Shown: in pieces, positions 24,183 to 32,613 of the stretch
How positions within the stretch are numbered: position 1 is the first letter of the stretch
How the letters are laid out: each line of letters begins with the position of its first letter
Source: Pedobacter cryoconitis
Lineage (GTDB): Bacteria; Bacteroidota; Bacteroidia; Sphingobacteriales; Sphingobacteriaceae
Reading direction: 5' to 3'
Length of the DNA stretch: 64,000 bases
NCBI RefSeq assembly: GCF_014207135.1
Contig: NZ_JACHCC010000009.1
Coordinates: 124,001-188,000, forward strand
Notes under the pieces: model-generated
Told to the model about the DNA's origin: nothing
What the model saw: only the letters and a program-made list of their open reading frames with translations
The model's database searches: none
Made by a program: the position numbers and the translations under genes

Positions 24183-26981
24183 CTAATCTACGTTATACGC
24201 TTTACTCACTGATTTCTTTGCTATTTTCTGATCTATCTCGGTTACTTTAGCCTCGAAAGATTTAGCCAGAATAGAAGCCTGCTCATCCGCATGTTGTTTA
24301 GCAAATCCGGTTGCAGTACTGCTGCTCTCTTTTCTCGAAATCAATTCTATATCCCTGAATGCTGTCTTTCTTACTTTACGTAACAGATAAGGCCATGCAC
24401 CCATATTTTCTGGTTCTTCCTGAACCCAGATTGCTTCTTTCGCGTTTTTGTATCTGTTATAAACCGTTTCCATTTGTGCTAATGGTGTAGGATATAATTG
24501 TTCAACACGTACGATAGCAACATTTTTGATCTGTTCCCTCTGTTGTTTCTCCAGTAATTCATAATAGATTTTACCACTGCAGAACAACACTCTGTTTACC
24601 TCATTCGCTTTTACATTGGCGTCATCGATAACTTCATTGAATTTTCCTTCAGTGAACTCTTCCAGTTTGGAAACACACATCGGATGACGCAATAAACTTT
24701 TTGGTGTGAATACAATCAGAGGTTTTCTGAAATCACGCTTGAACTGACGACGGATGGCATGGAAGAAGTTGGCTGGAGTTGTACAGTTGGTTACCTGCAT
24801 ATTGTAATCAGCACATAATTCCATAAAACGCTCGATCCTTGCAGAAGAGTGCTCAGGTCCCTGTCCTTCATATCCATGAGGTAATAACATCACTAATCCA
24901 TTCTCACGCTGCCATTTCGTTTCAGCGCTTGCGATATACTGGTCAACAACAATCTGTGCGCCATTAAAGAAATCACCAAACTGAGCTTCCCAGATAGTCA
25001 GGGCATTAGGATTTGCCATCGCATAACCATATTCAAATCCTAAAACACCGTATTCTGATAAATGTGAATTATAGATATCAAATGGTGCCTGCTGATCTGA
25101 AAGATTACTTAACGGGATATATTCTTCTTCCGAATCTTCAAGCGTTAATACCGCATGACGATGTGAAAAAGTACCACGTTCAACATCCTGACCACTCAGA
25201 CGAACTCTTTTACCTTCTGTAAGCAAAGTAGCATAAGCTAACTGTTCACCCATTGCCCAGTCAAAAACATGACTGCTTGCTGCCATTTTGTGACGCTCGG
25301 CAAATAATTTCTCAATCTTCTTAAAGAACTTTTTATCTTTCGGTAAAGTACTTATTCTTTTAGCAATTTCTAATAAAGTGCTCTTTTTAACTGAGGTGTC
25401 CGGAGAGGTCACGAAGTCTTCAGCACTTGCAATTCTCATATCTGACCATGCACCTGCAAATTTCACTGCCTTATAGGTAGAGGTGATCTCTTTGGCTTCG
25501 TTTAATCTCTCCTGCAAGATACCACGGAATTCAACTTCCATTTCTTTTGCCAGACTTGCTTCCAGTTTACCTTCACCAATCAGTTGTTTGATATAGATAT
25601 CTCTTGGGTTAGCATGTTGTTCGATGCTCTTGTATAATAAAGGCTGAGTGAATTTAGGCTCATCTGCTTCATTATGTCCAAATCTGCGATAACACAGAAT
25701 ATCGATAAACACATCATTTTTATATTTCTGACGGTACTCCATAGCCAGATTAATGGCATAAACCAAAGCTTCCACATCATCTCCGTTCACATGGAATACT
25801 GGTGAAAGTGTAACCTTTGCTATATCAGTACAATAAGTACTTGTACGTCCGTCTTTATAATTTGTAGTAAAACCAATCTGGTTGTTAATCACCAGGTGGA
25901 TTGTACCTCCTGTTTTATATCCGTCCAGTCCAGCCATCTGGATAACCTCATAAACAATTCCCTGGCCTGCTACCGAAGCATCACCATGAATCAGAATAGG
26001 GGCTATACGAGAGTTATCACCCTCATATTTAAAGTCTATCTTTGAACGTGTCATCCCCTCAACCACACCATTTACGGTTTCAAGGTGAGATGGATTAGGA
26101 CATAAACTCAGGTGAACACTTTTACCTTCATTGGTGGTTACATCTGTAGAATAACCCAGGTGATACTTTACATCACCTCCAAATGGAGATTCTGCACTAT
26201 AACCTTTACCCTCAAATTCAGCAAAAATATCTTTATATGTCTTTTGCATGATATTGGCAAGAACGTTCAGACGTCCCCTGTGTGCCATACCAATTACAAA
26301 TTCTTCAATACCCAGTGACGACCCTTTTTCAATTACTGAATCCAGTGCAGGGATTAAAGCTTCTGCCCCTTCCAGAGAGAATCTTTTTTGTCCAAGAAAC
26401 TTAGTTCCCAAAAAGTTTTCAAAGCTTACAGCCTCATTTAACTTCTTCAGGATTCTTCTTTTCTCTTCGATCGAAAAATTAGGGGTGTTCTGCACACTCT
26501 CCATCTTGTTTTCAATCCATTTCAGCAACTCAGGTGTACGGAGATATTTATATTCCGCACCAATAGATCTGCAATAAGTCCTTTTTAGGAAAGCGACAAT
26601 ATCACTCAGTTTAGCAGCGCCCAGCCCTACCAGTTCCACACCAGAGTTAAAAACGGTATCCAGGTCAGCCTGGCTTAAACCGAAATTCTCTATGTCCAGA
26701 GTTGGTAAATGATGACGTCTTTCCCTTACCGGATTGGTCTGCGTAAACAGGTGACCTCTCTGGCGATAGCCATTGATCAGGTTCAGGACACTAATTTCTT
26801 TTAAAAAATGTTCGGGAGTTGCTTCACTGACTGATTCAGCATCTGCTCCTCTTCCAAAATCAAAACCTTCAAAAAACTTCTGCCAGCCGAATTCAACCGC
26901 ATTAGGATCTTCTTTATAAGCTTGATAAATAGAATCGATGTATTCGGCATTTGCGCCGTTGAGATAAGATAAATTATCCAT
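24183..26981 (-). CDS. sucA: 2-oxoglutarate dehydrogenase E1, thiamine diphosphate-dependent
   Basis: This 932-residue enzyme decarboxylates 2-oxoglutarate in the TCA cycle. Visible features are the N-terminal E2-contact segment (LSYLNGANAEYIDSIYQAY), IEEFVIGMAHRGRLNVLAN near residue 230, the ThDP/Mg2+ region GDASVAGQGIVYE near 330, and the transketolase-like C-terminal domain with HGYEGQGPEHSSARIERF. Length and motif order match the family. A MerR-type B12-binding regulator gene lies only 54 nt upstream in the same direction without an obvious terminator. A TAATTTTG promoter -7 element lies in that gap (27007-27014), so it probably also has its own promoter. Confidence 0.95.
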   Translation of the reverse strand: MDNLSYLNGANAEYIDSIYQAYKEDPNAVEFGWQKFFEGFDFGRGADAESVSEATPEHFLKEISVLNLINGYRQRGHLFTQTNPVRERRHHLPTLDIENFGLSQADLDTVFNSGVELVGLGAAKLSDIVAFLKRTYCRSIGAEYKYLRTPELLKWIENKMESVQNTPNFSIEEKRRILKKLNEAVSFENFLGTKFLGQKRFSLEGAEALIPALDSVIEKGSSLGIEEFVIGMAHRGRLNVLANIMQKTYKDIFAEFEGKGYSAESPFGGDVKYHLGYSTDVTTNEGKSVHLSLCPNPSHLETVNGVVEGMTRSKIDFKYEGDNSRIAPILIHGDASVAGQGIVYEVIQMAGLDGYKTGGTIHLVINNQIGFTTNYKDGRTSTYCTDIAKVTLSPVFHVNGDDVEALVYAINLAMEYRQKYKNDVFIDILCYRRFGHNEADEPKFTQPLLYKSIEQHANPRDIYIKQLIGEGKLEASLAKEMEVEFRGILQERLNEAKEITSTYKAVKFAGAWSDMRIASAEDFVTSPDTSVKKSTLLEIAKRISTLPKDKKFFKKIEKLFAERHKMAASSHVFDWAMGEQLAYATLLTEGKRVRLSGQDVERGTFSHRHAVLTLEDSEEEYIPLSNLSDQQAPFDIYNSHLSEYGVLGFEYGYAMANPNALTIWEAQFGDFFNGAQIVVDQYIASAETKWQRENGLVMLLPHGYEGQGPEHSSARIERFMELCADYNMQVTNCTTPANFFHAIRRQFKRDFRKPLIVFTPKSLLRHPMCVSKLEEFTEGKFNEVIDDANVKANEVNRVLFCSGKIYYELLEKQQREQIKNVAIVRVEQLYPTPLAQMETVYNRYKNAKEAIWVQEEPENMGAWPYLLRKVRKTAFRDIELISRKESSSTATGFAKQHADEQASILAKSFEAKVTEIDQKIAKKSVSKAYNVD

Positions 26982-27006
26982 TGTTTAAGAATTGGTATAA
27001 GTATGG

Positions 27007-27014
27007 CAAAATTA
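27007..27014 (-). promoter_or_regulatory. Candidate -7 element of the sucA promoter
   Basis: On the minus strand TAATTTTG matches the Bacteroidota -7 consensus TAnnTTTG. It stands 25 nt upstream of the sucA start. No good TTTG -33 element is seen at the usual spacing. Confidence 0.35.
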
Positions 27015-27035
27015 GGATTTTACCTTATAAAACAG

Positions 27036-27929
27036 CTATAATTCTTCAAGAAATTCTACGATTTCACAAACCTTTTTTAGTGGTGTCAGCCGATCGTCAA
27101 GAAGTATATCAAATTCAGAGATTAAACTACCCGCAACCAGCAGAGGGACATCGAGATGATCCATCACCCGGGTGATTATTTTATTGATGTCTTTTCCCAG
27201 GTTTAAAGAGGTCAGTACTATAAATACATAGTCGGGCTTATAATGTGCAAGCACTTTTTTAACGTCAAGATAAGGGATCTCCTGCCCAAGGTACAAAGTA
27301 TCCATGCCACATCTTTTCAACAAATAACGGGCAAAAAGCAGACCTGTTTCATGCATCTCTGCTTCCGGAAGGAACAATAAAAATCTTTTGGGGTCTTTTT
27401 TCTCTGGTTTATCGATTTTATCAATTTCCACAATCATTCTGTCCCTGATCAGATTAGATGCAAAATGCTCCTGGGAAGGATCAATAGCTCCAGTCTGCCA
27501 TAACATCCCTACCTTCTTCATAAAGGGAAAAAGGACAAGGTCCATAGTGCTGATCAGGCCTAATTCCTGAATACAGCCGGATAAAATTTCTGCAAAAGCT
27601 GTTTCATCATATTTTAAGGTAGCATCCGAAAGCCGGAGTACCTGAATGGTATCGTTATTAAAATCTGATTGCAACTGGATTACAAGATCATTGATCAGTG
27701 CTTTGTCCATTTTGGCAATACGACTGATCTTATATCCTTTTTCATTGAGCGTAACAATATTAAGCAGATGTTTCAGGTCCTCCTCGTCATAATACCTGAT
27801 ATTGGTAGGTGTTCTTTTTGGAGGGACTAAATTATATCTGGCTTCCCATGCCCGGATAGTATGTGCTTTGATGCCAATAAGGCCTTCTATATCACTGATT
27901 GAGAATCTTTTCACGTAAGCTGACAACAA
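27036..27929 (-). CDS. MerR-type regulator with cobalamin-binding domain (CarH/LitR-like photoreceptor)
   Basis: This 297-residue regulator has an N-terminal MerR winged helix (residues 8-75; ISDIEGLIGIKAHTIRAWEARY at 11-32). A helical four-bundle follows with the W-x9-EH signature (W144, E154, H155). A Rossmann-type B12 domain has EMHETG at 191-196, where H193 is the expected lower cobalt ligand, and a GxxLP-like core. These are the residues that in CarH hold adenosylcobalamin and make it a light sensor: the dark tetramer binds DNA and light breaks it. The genes next to it are a DASH cryptochrome and, across a divergent region, a photolyase operon, which strongly suggests control of light-damage repair. 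Direct neighbours downstream are sucA-sucB. Light sensing is inferred from conserved residues and neighbours. Confidence 0.88.
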   Translation of the reverse strand: MLSAYVKRFSISDIEGLIGIKAHTIRAWEARYNLVPPKRTPTNIRYYDEEDLKHLLNIVTLNEKGYKISRIAKMDKALINDLVIQLQSDFNNDTIQVLRLSDATLKYDETAFAEILSGCIQELGLISTMDLVLFPFMKKVGMLWQTGAIDPSQEHFASNLIRDRMIVEIDKIDKPEKKDPKRFLLFLPEAEMHETGLLFARYLLKRCGMDTLYLGQEIPYLDVKKVLAHYKPDYVFIVLTSLNLGKDINKIITRVMDHLDVPLLVAGSLISEFDILLDDRLTPLKKVCEIVEFLEEL

Positions 27930-27932
27930 CTC

Positions 27933-27969
27933 TTAAACAAAAAATGTTTTATTTTTTTTATTTGTTTAA
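27933..27969 (-). promoter_or_regulatory. Inverted repeats upstream of the B12-regulator gene, candidate operator
   Basis: Perfect 9-bp arms TTAAACAAA (27933-27941) and TTTGTTTAA (27961-27969) are separated by 19 bp, 4-40 nt upstream of the regulator start. A nested AAACA-N5-TGTTT lies at 27935-27949. The A/T-run spacer between the arms is compatible with a MerR-type site across a promoter. Binding by the regulator itself is inference. Confidence 0.45.
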
Positions 27970-28019
27970 TCTACTCACGAAATATGAGCGCCAGGACAAT
28001 GACAAATTTCCAGATTTGA

Positions 28020-29270
28020 TCAGTTATTATGGATTTCTATATCCAGCATTTTGATTTGTTTTTCGAGGTCAAATGTATTTTTGGAACGCGGATCTTTTCC
28101 ACCTAAAGCTACATTAACCCAGTTGCCCCAGTTACTCGCCGGCGAGTAGTCTATCAGCCGCTGCTCAAAATAACCAGCGCCATCTATCCAGTTCAATTTT
28201 AAGATATGGATCAGGTAAGTAGCCACCAGCAGACGTCCTGCATGGGTAATAAAACCCGACTGATTAAGCTCGTTCATATACTGATCGACCAGGGGATTGC
28301 CTGTATTTCCATCTTTCCATTGCTGTAAAAGGAGGTCATAATCTGCGGTATCCTCATATGCTTCAATTCCGGTTGCCGTATCTCTGAAAAAACTGGCACT
28401 ATGTTTCTTAAACATAAATCTGAAGAAATCTCTCCAGAGTAAACCTAGTATCAGTTGTGTGAAATGACTATTAGCTCCTGATAACTGTTCGGCTTCTTTG
28501 ACCGCCCAATACACTTTCCTTGGAGAAAGACAACCTACCGCCAGCCATGGAGAAAGTTTTGAAGAGAAAACATGCTGAGCTGCATGTCCCTTACTACTTT
28601 TCGTATATATTTCAGATCCAGCCGCGAACAATTCCTGCAGATGTTTAATTCCCTGTTCTTCGCCACCAGCCGGAATTGTGGAAAAGGCTTCCGGACACCG
28701 GGGTAGCTCACCCCATTCTTCGGCCTCCACAAAAGAAATTTGTACGGGAGAAAGGAAACAGTCCTTTACGATGGCATCTCTTTCTGTTTTTTTCTTAAAC
28801 TGAGAAAAAACATCAGGAATATCTTTAATTGGGAAAGGCAGGTCTTCTTTATTATAAAGCGTATGCCCGATAAAATGTTTCAGGTTTATTCTCAGCTTCC
28901 ATAACAAATCTTCGACATTCGAAGAAACAGTTGTCTCTTCGGTAGCTACTTCTCTGTGATGATAAACCTCAGCAATCTCATACTGCTCAGTCAGTGCAGC
29001 AATATGTTCTTCCGGAGTTCCAGAAATAATCAGCAGATTACCACCTAGCTTTTTTAAAGATTCACGTAAAGCGGATACACTTTCAACTAAAAACCGAAAC
29101 CTGCTGTGCGTTGCTCTAGCATCTTCATCAATTGTATGTTCGAAATGACGGGGATCAAAAAAATAAACAGGCAGAATACTATCGGACTTACTGATCGCTT
29201 CTACTAACATTTCGTTGTCATGTAAGCGCAAATCATTTCTAAACCAGACAAGTATTTTCCTAGATTCCAT
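28020..29270 (-). CDS. DASH-type cryptochrome / photolyase family protein
   Basis: This 416-residue protein has the photolyase N-terminal alpha/beta domain (WFRNDLRLHDNE at residues 9-20) and the FAD-binding domain (LGLLWRDFFRFMFKK near 290, ASNWGNWVNVALGGKDPR near 384-399). The ASNWGNW and GGKDPR segments resemble Cry-DASH. DASH proteins repair CPDs in single-stranded or looped DNA, or act as light sensors. The C-terminus ends soon after GGKDPR (FDLEKQIKMLDIEIHNN), about 25-30 residues earlier than usual, and the other two frames meet stops within a few codons. The truncation therefore appears genuine. It is divergent from the SDR/photolyase pair. Confidence 0.88.
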   Translation of the reverse strand: MESRKILVWFRNDLRLHDNEMLVEAISKSDSILPVYFFDPRHFEHTIDEDARATHSRFRFLVESVSALRESLKKLGGNLLIISGTPEEHIAALTEQYEIAEVYHHREVATEETTVSSNVEDLLWKLRINLKHFIGHTLYNKEDLPFPIKDIPDVFSQFKKKTERDAIVKDCFLSPVQISFVEAEEWGELPRCPEAFSTIPAGGEEQGIKHLQELFAAGSEIYTKSSKGHAAQHVFSSKLSPWLAVGCLSPRKVYWAVKEAEQLSGANSHFTQLILGLLWRDFFRFMFKKHSASFFRDTATGIEAYEDTADYDLLLQQWKDGNTGNPLVDQYMNELNQSGFITHAGRLLVATYLIHILKLNWIDGAGYFEQRLIDYSPASNWGNWVNVALGGKDPRSKNTFDLEKQIKMLDIEIHNN

Positions 29271-29353
29271 TCAATTATGCAAAAATTTAGTTAATCACCA
29301 AAAATATAGCATTTTTATCCTAACATCTAATGCGCAAAGTAATATTTACATAA

Positions 29354-29371
29354 GCGAAACAAATGTTTCGC
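29354..29371. promoter_or_regulatory. 18-bp dyad GCGAAACA-AA-TGTTTCGC
   Basis: A perfect inverted repeat (8-bp arms, 2-bp centre) lies midway between the divergent cryptochrome and SDR-photolyase genes. The core AAACAnnTGTTT resembles the AAACA-N5-TGTTT repeat upstream of the neighbouring B12-regulator gene. It is a candidate operator for that regulator. Confidence 0.5.
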
Positions 29372-29405
29372 CTTAAAATTGCTATAAAAACAAAAATACG
29401 CTAGG

Positions 29406-29447
29406 GTCTGTTTAAATTTAGCAATTGATATTAAGAGTCTGTTTAAA
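29406..29447. repeat. Two 11-bp direct repeats GTCTGTTTAAA
   Basis: Identical copies lie at 29406-29416 and 29437-29447, spaced 31 bp start to start, 26-67 nt upstream of the SDR start codon. The spacing keeps both on one face of the helix, so an activator or sigma-related role is possible. The binder is not known. Confidence 0.5.
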
Positions 29448-29472
29448 CTGATGTATATAATATTTATCCCGG

Positions 29473-30381
29473 ATGAAACAACATATCCTACTTACAGGCG
29501 CAACTGGTATGCTTGGCAAAGTTTTAATACAAAGTCTTTTAAAACAAGACTATAAAGTATCGGTACTGTCCAGAAAACCTAAGCAAATTGATCAGGTAGC
29601 GATATTCCTATGGGATGTTTACAAACAGAAAATTGATATCAGCTGCCTTAACGGCGTTGACAGTATTATACACCTGGCAGGAGAAAACATCTCCAGCAGG
29701 AAATGGTCGGAGCAACGCAAAAAAGAAATTATCGACAGCCGGGTTTTATCTACTCAGCTTTTATTCAAAACGCTCAAAGAGAACAAGAACCAGGTTAAAG
29801 ATTTTATCTCTGCCGCTGCCATTGGTTATTATGGGAATCGTGGAGATGAACTCCTGACAGAAGAAAGCACTCCTGGCCATGATTTCCTTGCAGAATGCTG
29901 CATCCAATGGGAGAAGGCTGTTGACCAGGGAAATGAACTGGACTTAAGAATAGTAAAAATAAGGACCGGCGTTGTACTTGACAAGAACGATGGGGCATTG
30001 AAGGCCATGGCCATTCCAGTGAAATTGTTTGCTGGTTCCCCGATCGGCAATGGCAAGCAGTATATCCCCTGGATACATCATTATGACATGATGCAGATCT
30101 ATCTTTATGCGCTCCGTCAGTCTTCTATAAGGGGTAGTTACAATGCCTGTGCACCCATTCCTGCAACCAATAAAGCAATGACCAAAGCGATCGCCAGACA
30201 ATTGAACCGCCCGGTATGGCCATTTGGTATCCCGGAAAAAATATTAGAACTCGTTTTAGGAGAGATGAGTTCATTGGTTACCAATAGCACAAATGCTTCT
30301 GCACATAAATTATTATCCAGCGGATTTGTTTTCAAATTCCCTGAACTTGAACAAGCCTTAACGGACATTTACCATTCATGA
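29473..30381 (+). CDS. TIGR01777-type SDR epimerase-like NAD(P)-binding protein
   Basis: This 302-residue extended short-chain dehydrogenase-like protein has the dinucleotide-binding GATGMLGK at residues 9-16. The family signature LAGENISSRKWSEQRKKEI lies at about 68-86, and AAAIGYYGNRGDE at about 113-125. A DUF1731-like C-terminal part is present (ending FKFPELEQALTDIYHS). Its reaction is unknown in bacteria. The stop overlaps the photolyase start by 4 nt (ATGA), so the two are translationally coupled. Homologues of this type commonly sit next to photolyase and LitR-type genes, which I take as known neighbourhood knowledge rather than proof of function. Confidence 0.88.
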   Translation: MKQHILLTGATGMLGKVLIQSLLKQDYKVSVLSRKPKQIDQVAIFLWDVYKQKIDISCLNGVDSIIHLAGENISSRKWSEQRKKEIIDSRVLSTQLLFKTLKENKNQVKDFISAAAIGYYGNRGDELLTEESTPGHDFLAECCIQWEKAVDQGNELDLRIVKIRTGVVLDKNDGALKAMAIPVKLFAGSPIGNGKQYIPWIHHYDMMQIYLYALRQSSIRGSYNACAPIPATNKAMTKAIARQLNRPVWPFGIPEKILELVLGEMSSLVTNSTNASAHKLLSSGFVFKFPELEQALTDIYHS

Positions 30382-31682
30382 ACAAAGAAATAAGCATTTG
30401 CTGGTTAAGAAGAGACCTAAGACTGGATGATCAGGCAGCATTATATCATGCACTGAAAGGGAATGCCCCTGTTTTACTGCTTTTTATATTTGATCGTAAA
30501 ATACTGGATGATCTTCATGATCCAAAAGATCCAAGAGTAACCTTTATTTACCGTACCCTTCAGGAGCTCAACACTAAATTACAGCAAAAAGGTTCTTCTT
30601 TATTAATCAAATACGGTACTCCGGAACAGGTATGGCCGGAAATACTTCAGTCGTATACTGTAAAATCTGTTTATACGAATCATGATTATGAACCTTATGC
30701 AATGGAACGGGATGATTCGCTTGCAGAATATCTCCGTTCTGAGTCCATCTCTTTTCATACCTATAAAGACCAGGTTATATTTGAGAAAAAAGAAATCGTT
30801 AAAACAGATGGAAAACCTTATACGGTCTTTACCCCCTATTTCAGACAATGGCGACTGAAACTCAACAGTTTTTATGTGAAAGCTTACCCTGTAGAAAAGT
30901 ACCAGAAAAATCTTTTCCAGACTCCTCCTCTGCCCTTCCTCAAACTTACTGAAATAGGCTTTGAAGAATCACCGCTCCAATTTCCTTCAGTCAGTTTCGA
31001 AGATAAATTAGCCGCATACGAAGAAAGACGGGATTTTCCGGCAGATGATGCAACGACTCATATCGGTATCCATTTAAGATTCGGAACAATCAGCATCAGA
31101 GAGGCCGTTGCAAAAGCCATACAGGCAAACGCAGAGAAGTGGTTATCGGAATTAGCCTGGAGGGATTTTTACATGATGATCCTGGCCAATTTCCCACATA
31201 CCCTGACGCAATCATTTAAACCTGCTTATGACCAAATCAGATGGCTGAATAATCTATCGGATTTTGAAGCCTGGAAAAATGGAAAAACCGGCTATCCTAT
31301 CGTCGATGCCGGGATGAATCAGTTAAACCAGACGGGTTATATGCATAACCGGGTAAGGATGATCGCAGCCAGCTTCCTGACTAAACATCTGCTGATTGAC
31401 TGGAGATGGGGAGAAGCATATTTTGCCGAAAAGCTTTTGGATTATGAACTGGCCAGTAATGTGGGTGGATGGCAATGGGCCTGTGGTTGTGGTAATGATG
31501 CGGCTCCTTATTTCAGAATATTTAATCCTGAATTACAAGCAAAGAAGTTTGATCCCGGGAATGAATATATCTTTCGGTGGGCACCTGAATATAAACAAGA
31601 AAAGCATGTTCAGCCTATAGTTGAACATGCTTTTGCAAGAGAACGGATTCTCCGGGTATATGGTGCTGCTCTTAAAGAATAA
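30378..31682 (+). CDS. phrB: Class I CPD photolyase (deoxyribodipyrimidine photo-lyase)
   Basis: This 434-residue flavoprotein reverses cyclobutane pyrimidine dimers with blue light. The N-terminal domain has CWLRRDLRLDDQAAL at 9-22. The catalytic domain has WLSELAWRDFYMMI at 255-268 (E258 and the FAD-binding block), GYPIVDAGMNQLNQTGYMHNRVRM at about 305-328 (written in parts here: GYPIVDAGM, QTGYMHNRVRM), and ASNVGGWQWACGCGNDAAPYF at about 359-379, here with Cys in the CGCG segment. The photoreduction tryptophans are consistent with the family. The gene is translationally coupled to the SDR gene and ends 13 nt before the convergent FKBP gene. Confidence 0.93.
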   Translation: MNKEISICWLRRDLRLDDQAALYHALKGNAPVLLLFIFDRKILDDLHDPKDPRVTFIYRTLQELNTKLQQKGSSLLIKYGTPEQVWPEILQSYTVKSVYTNHDYEPYAMERDDSLAEYLRSESISFHTYKDQVIFEKKEIVKTDGKPYTVFTPYFRQWRLKLNSFYVKAYPVEKYQKNLFQTPPLPFLKLTEIGFEESPLQFPSVSFEDKLAAYEERRDFPADDATTHIGIHLRFGTISIREAVAKAIQANAEKWLSELAWRDFYMMILANFPHTLTQSFKPAYDQIRWLNNLSDFEAWKNGKTGYPIVDAGMNQLNQTGYMHNRVRMIAASFLTKHLLIDWRWGEAYFAEKLLDYELASNVGGWQWACGCGNDAAPYFRIFNPELQAKKFDPGNEYIFRWAPEYKQEKHVQPIVEHAFARERILRVYGAALKE

Positions 31683-31695
31683 GAGTTATTATTTT

Positions 31696-32610
31696 CTAGT
31701 TGGCCACACTTACGATCTCGATATCGAAATCTAAAACCGAGTTTCCTGGAATTCCATTGCTCAATGTTGATCCGTAACCAAGATCAGAAGGAATGAGTAT
31801 GCGCATTTTACCTCCGGCAGTTATTTTTCCCGGAATAACAGCACCCCAGCCTTTAACCAGTGAAGCCAGTGTTGAAGTGAAGGTACCAGCTACATTAGTC
31901 TGGAATACTGTACCATCCAGATAACGGCCGGTATAATTTATAACTAAGGTTGAGCTCATCGTTATCGCCCCTCCCACACCCGTTCCCGGAGTAGATATAC
32001 TGTAATAAACTCTTGACGGATCCTTAGTCATCGTTAGACTATTCTTTTTAATAAAGTCATTAATCAGACGGTCATCAAGAGTCTGCTGTACTTTTTCCGG
32101 GAAAGTGGAAACCAACAAATCAATATTCTCATTTGATGGAACACCTCCCGAACCATTTTTGCCATAAGCTAAATACGATGGCAGTAAAATTCTTGCAGAA
32201 CCTCCTGGTTTAAGTTTTAACATCACATCGCGGATTGCCGGGACAGATATACTTGCTATCGTTGCGTCAGTGGAAATCAATCCATTTGTATAGCCAACAT
32301 ACGTACCCAAATTCGCTGTTGAAGGTGTTTCCCAGTAAACTGTACCATTTTCCAGTCCTTTAACAGTTAACTGATACAGTACAGAATCTGTCAGTTTAAA
32401 ATTAGCCGTTCCCGTTCCCGCGGTTTTAATCTGATAAAAGTAACCAGTAGCAGCCGAATCCGGAATAACGGTCAGGTTATTTGCCGTAATATAGTCCTGA
32501 ATCTTCTTGGTGTCTACACTTTGAATAGATTCATAATCCTTTTTACAAGAACTAAAAAGGACAGTTAAGCCAATCAAGGCAAGAGCAAATTGTGATAACT
32601 TTTTAAGCAT
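31696..32610 (-). CDS. Two-domain FKBP-type prolyl isomerase lipoprotein
   Basis: This 304-residue protein has a lipoprotein signal (LFSSC, lipidated C22) and two FKBP domains in tandem. The first is at about residues 70-170 (VKGLENGTVYWETPS, PGGSARILLPSYLAYG). The second is at about 205-300 (NYTGRYLDGTVFQTN, GWGAVIPGKITAGGKMRILIPSDLGYG). It catalyses cis-trans isomerisation of Xaa-Pro bonds during folding of exported proteins, probably from the outer membrane. It lies 3 nt downstream of a second FKBP gene, so the two form an operon. Loss of active-site residues in the first domain is possible, since it lacks some of the usual aromatic lining. Confidence 0.88.
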   Translation of the reverse strand: MLKKLSQFALALIGLTVLFSSCKKDYESIQSVDTKKIQDYITANNLTVIPDSAATGYFYQIKTAGTGTANFKLTDSVLYQLTVKGLENGTVYWETPSTANLGTYVGYTNGLISTDATIASISVPAIRDVMLKLKPGGSARILLPSYLAYGKNGSGGVPSNENIDLLVSTFPEKVQQTLDDRLINDFIKKNSLTMTKDPSRVYYSISTPGTGVGGAITMSSTLVINYTGRYLDGTVFQTNVAGTFTSTLASLVKGWGAVIPGKITAGGKMRILIPSDLGYGSTLSNGIPGNSVLDFDIEIVSVAN

Positions 32611-32613
32611 TGT

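Larger units (their letters stand above)
29271..29472. promoter_or_regulatory. Divergent control region of cryptochrome and SDR-photolyase genes
   Basis: This 202-nt region separates the two light-repair units. It contains a TATTTTTG -7 element on the minus strand (29299-29306) for the cryptochrome, an 18-bp dyad at 29354-29371 and two direct GTCTGTTTAAA repeats at 29406-29416 and 29437-29447. These repeats are 31 bp apart, about three helical turns, before the SDR start. No gene is seen inside. Confidence 0.5.

Noticed and set aside
27036..28019. Frameshift of the DASH cryptochrome restoring a longer tail
   Set aside because: Reading the minus strand after the stop in the other two frames meets stops within a few codons and gives no DASH-like tail, so I treat the short end as real.
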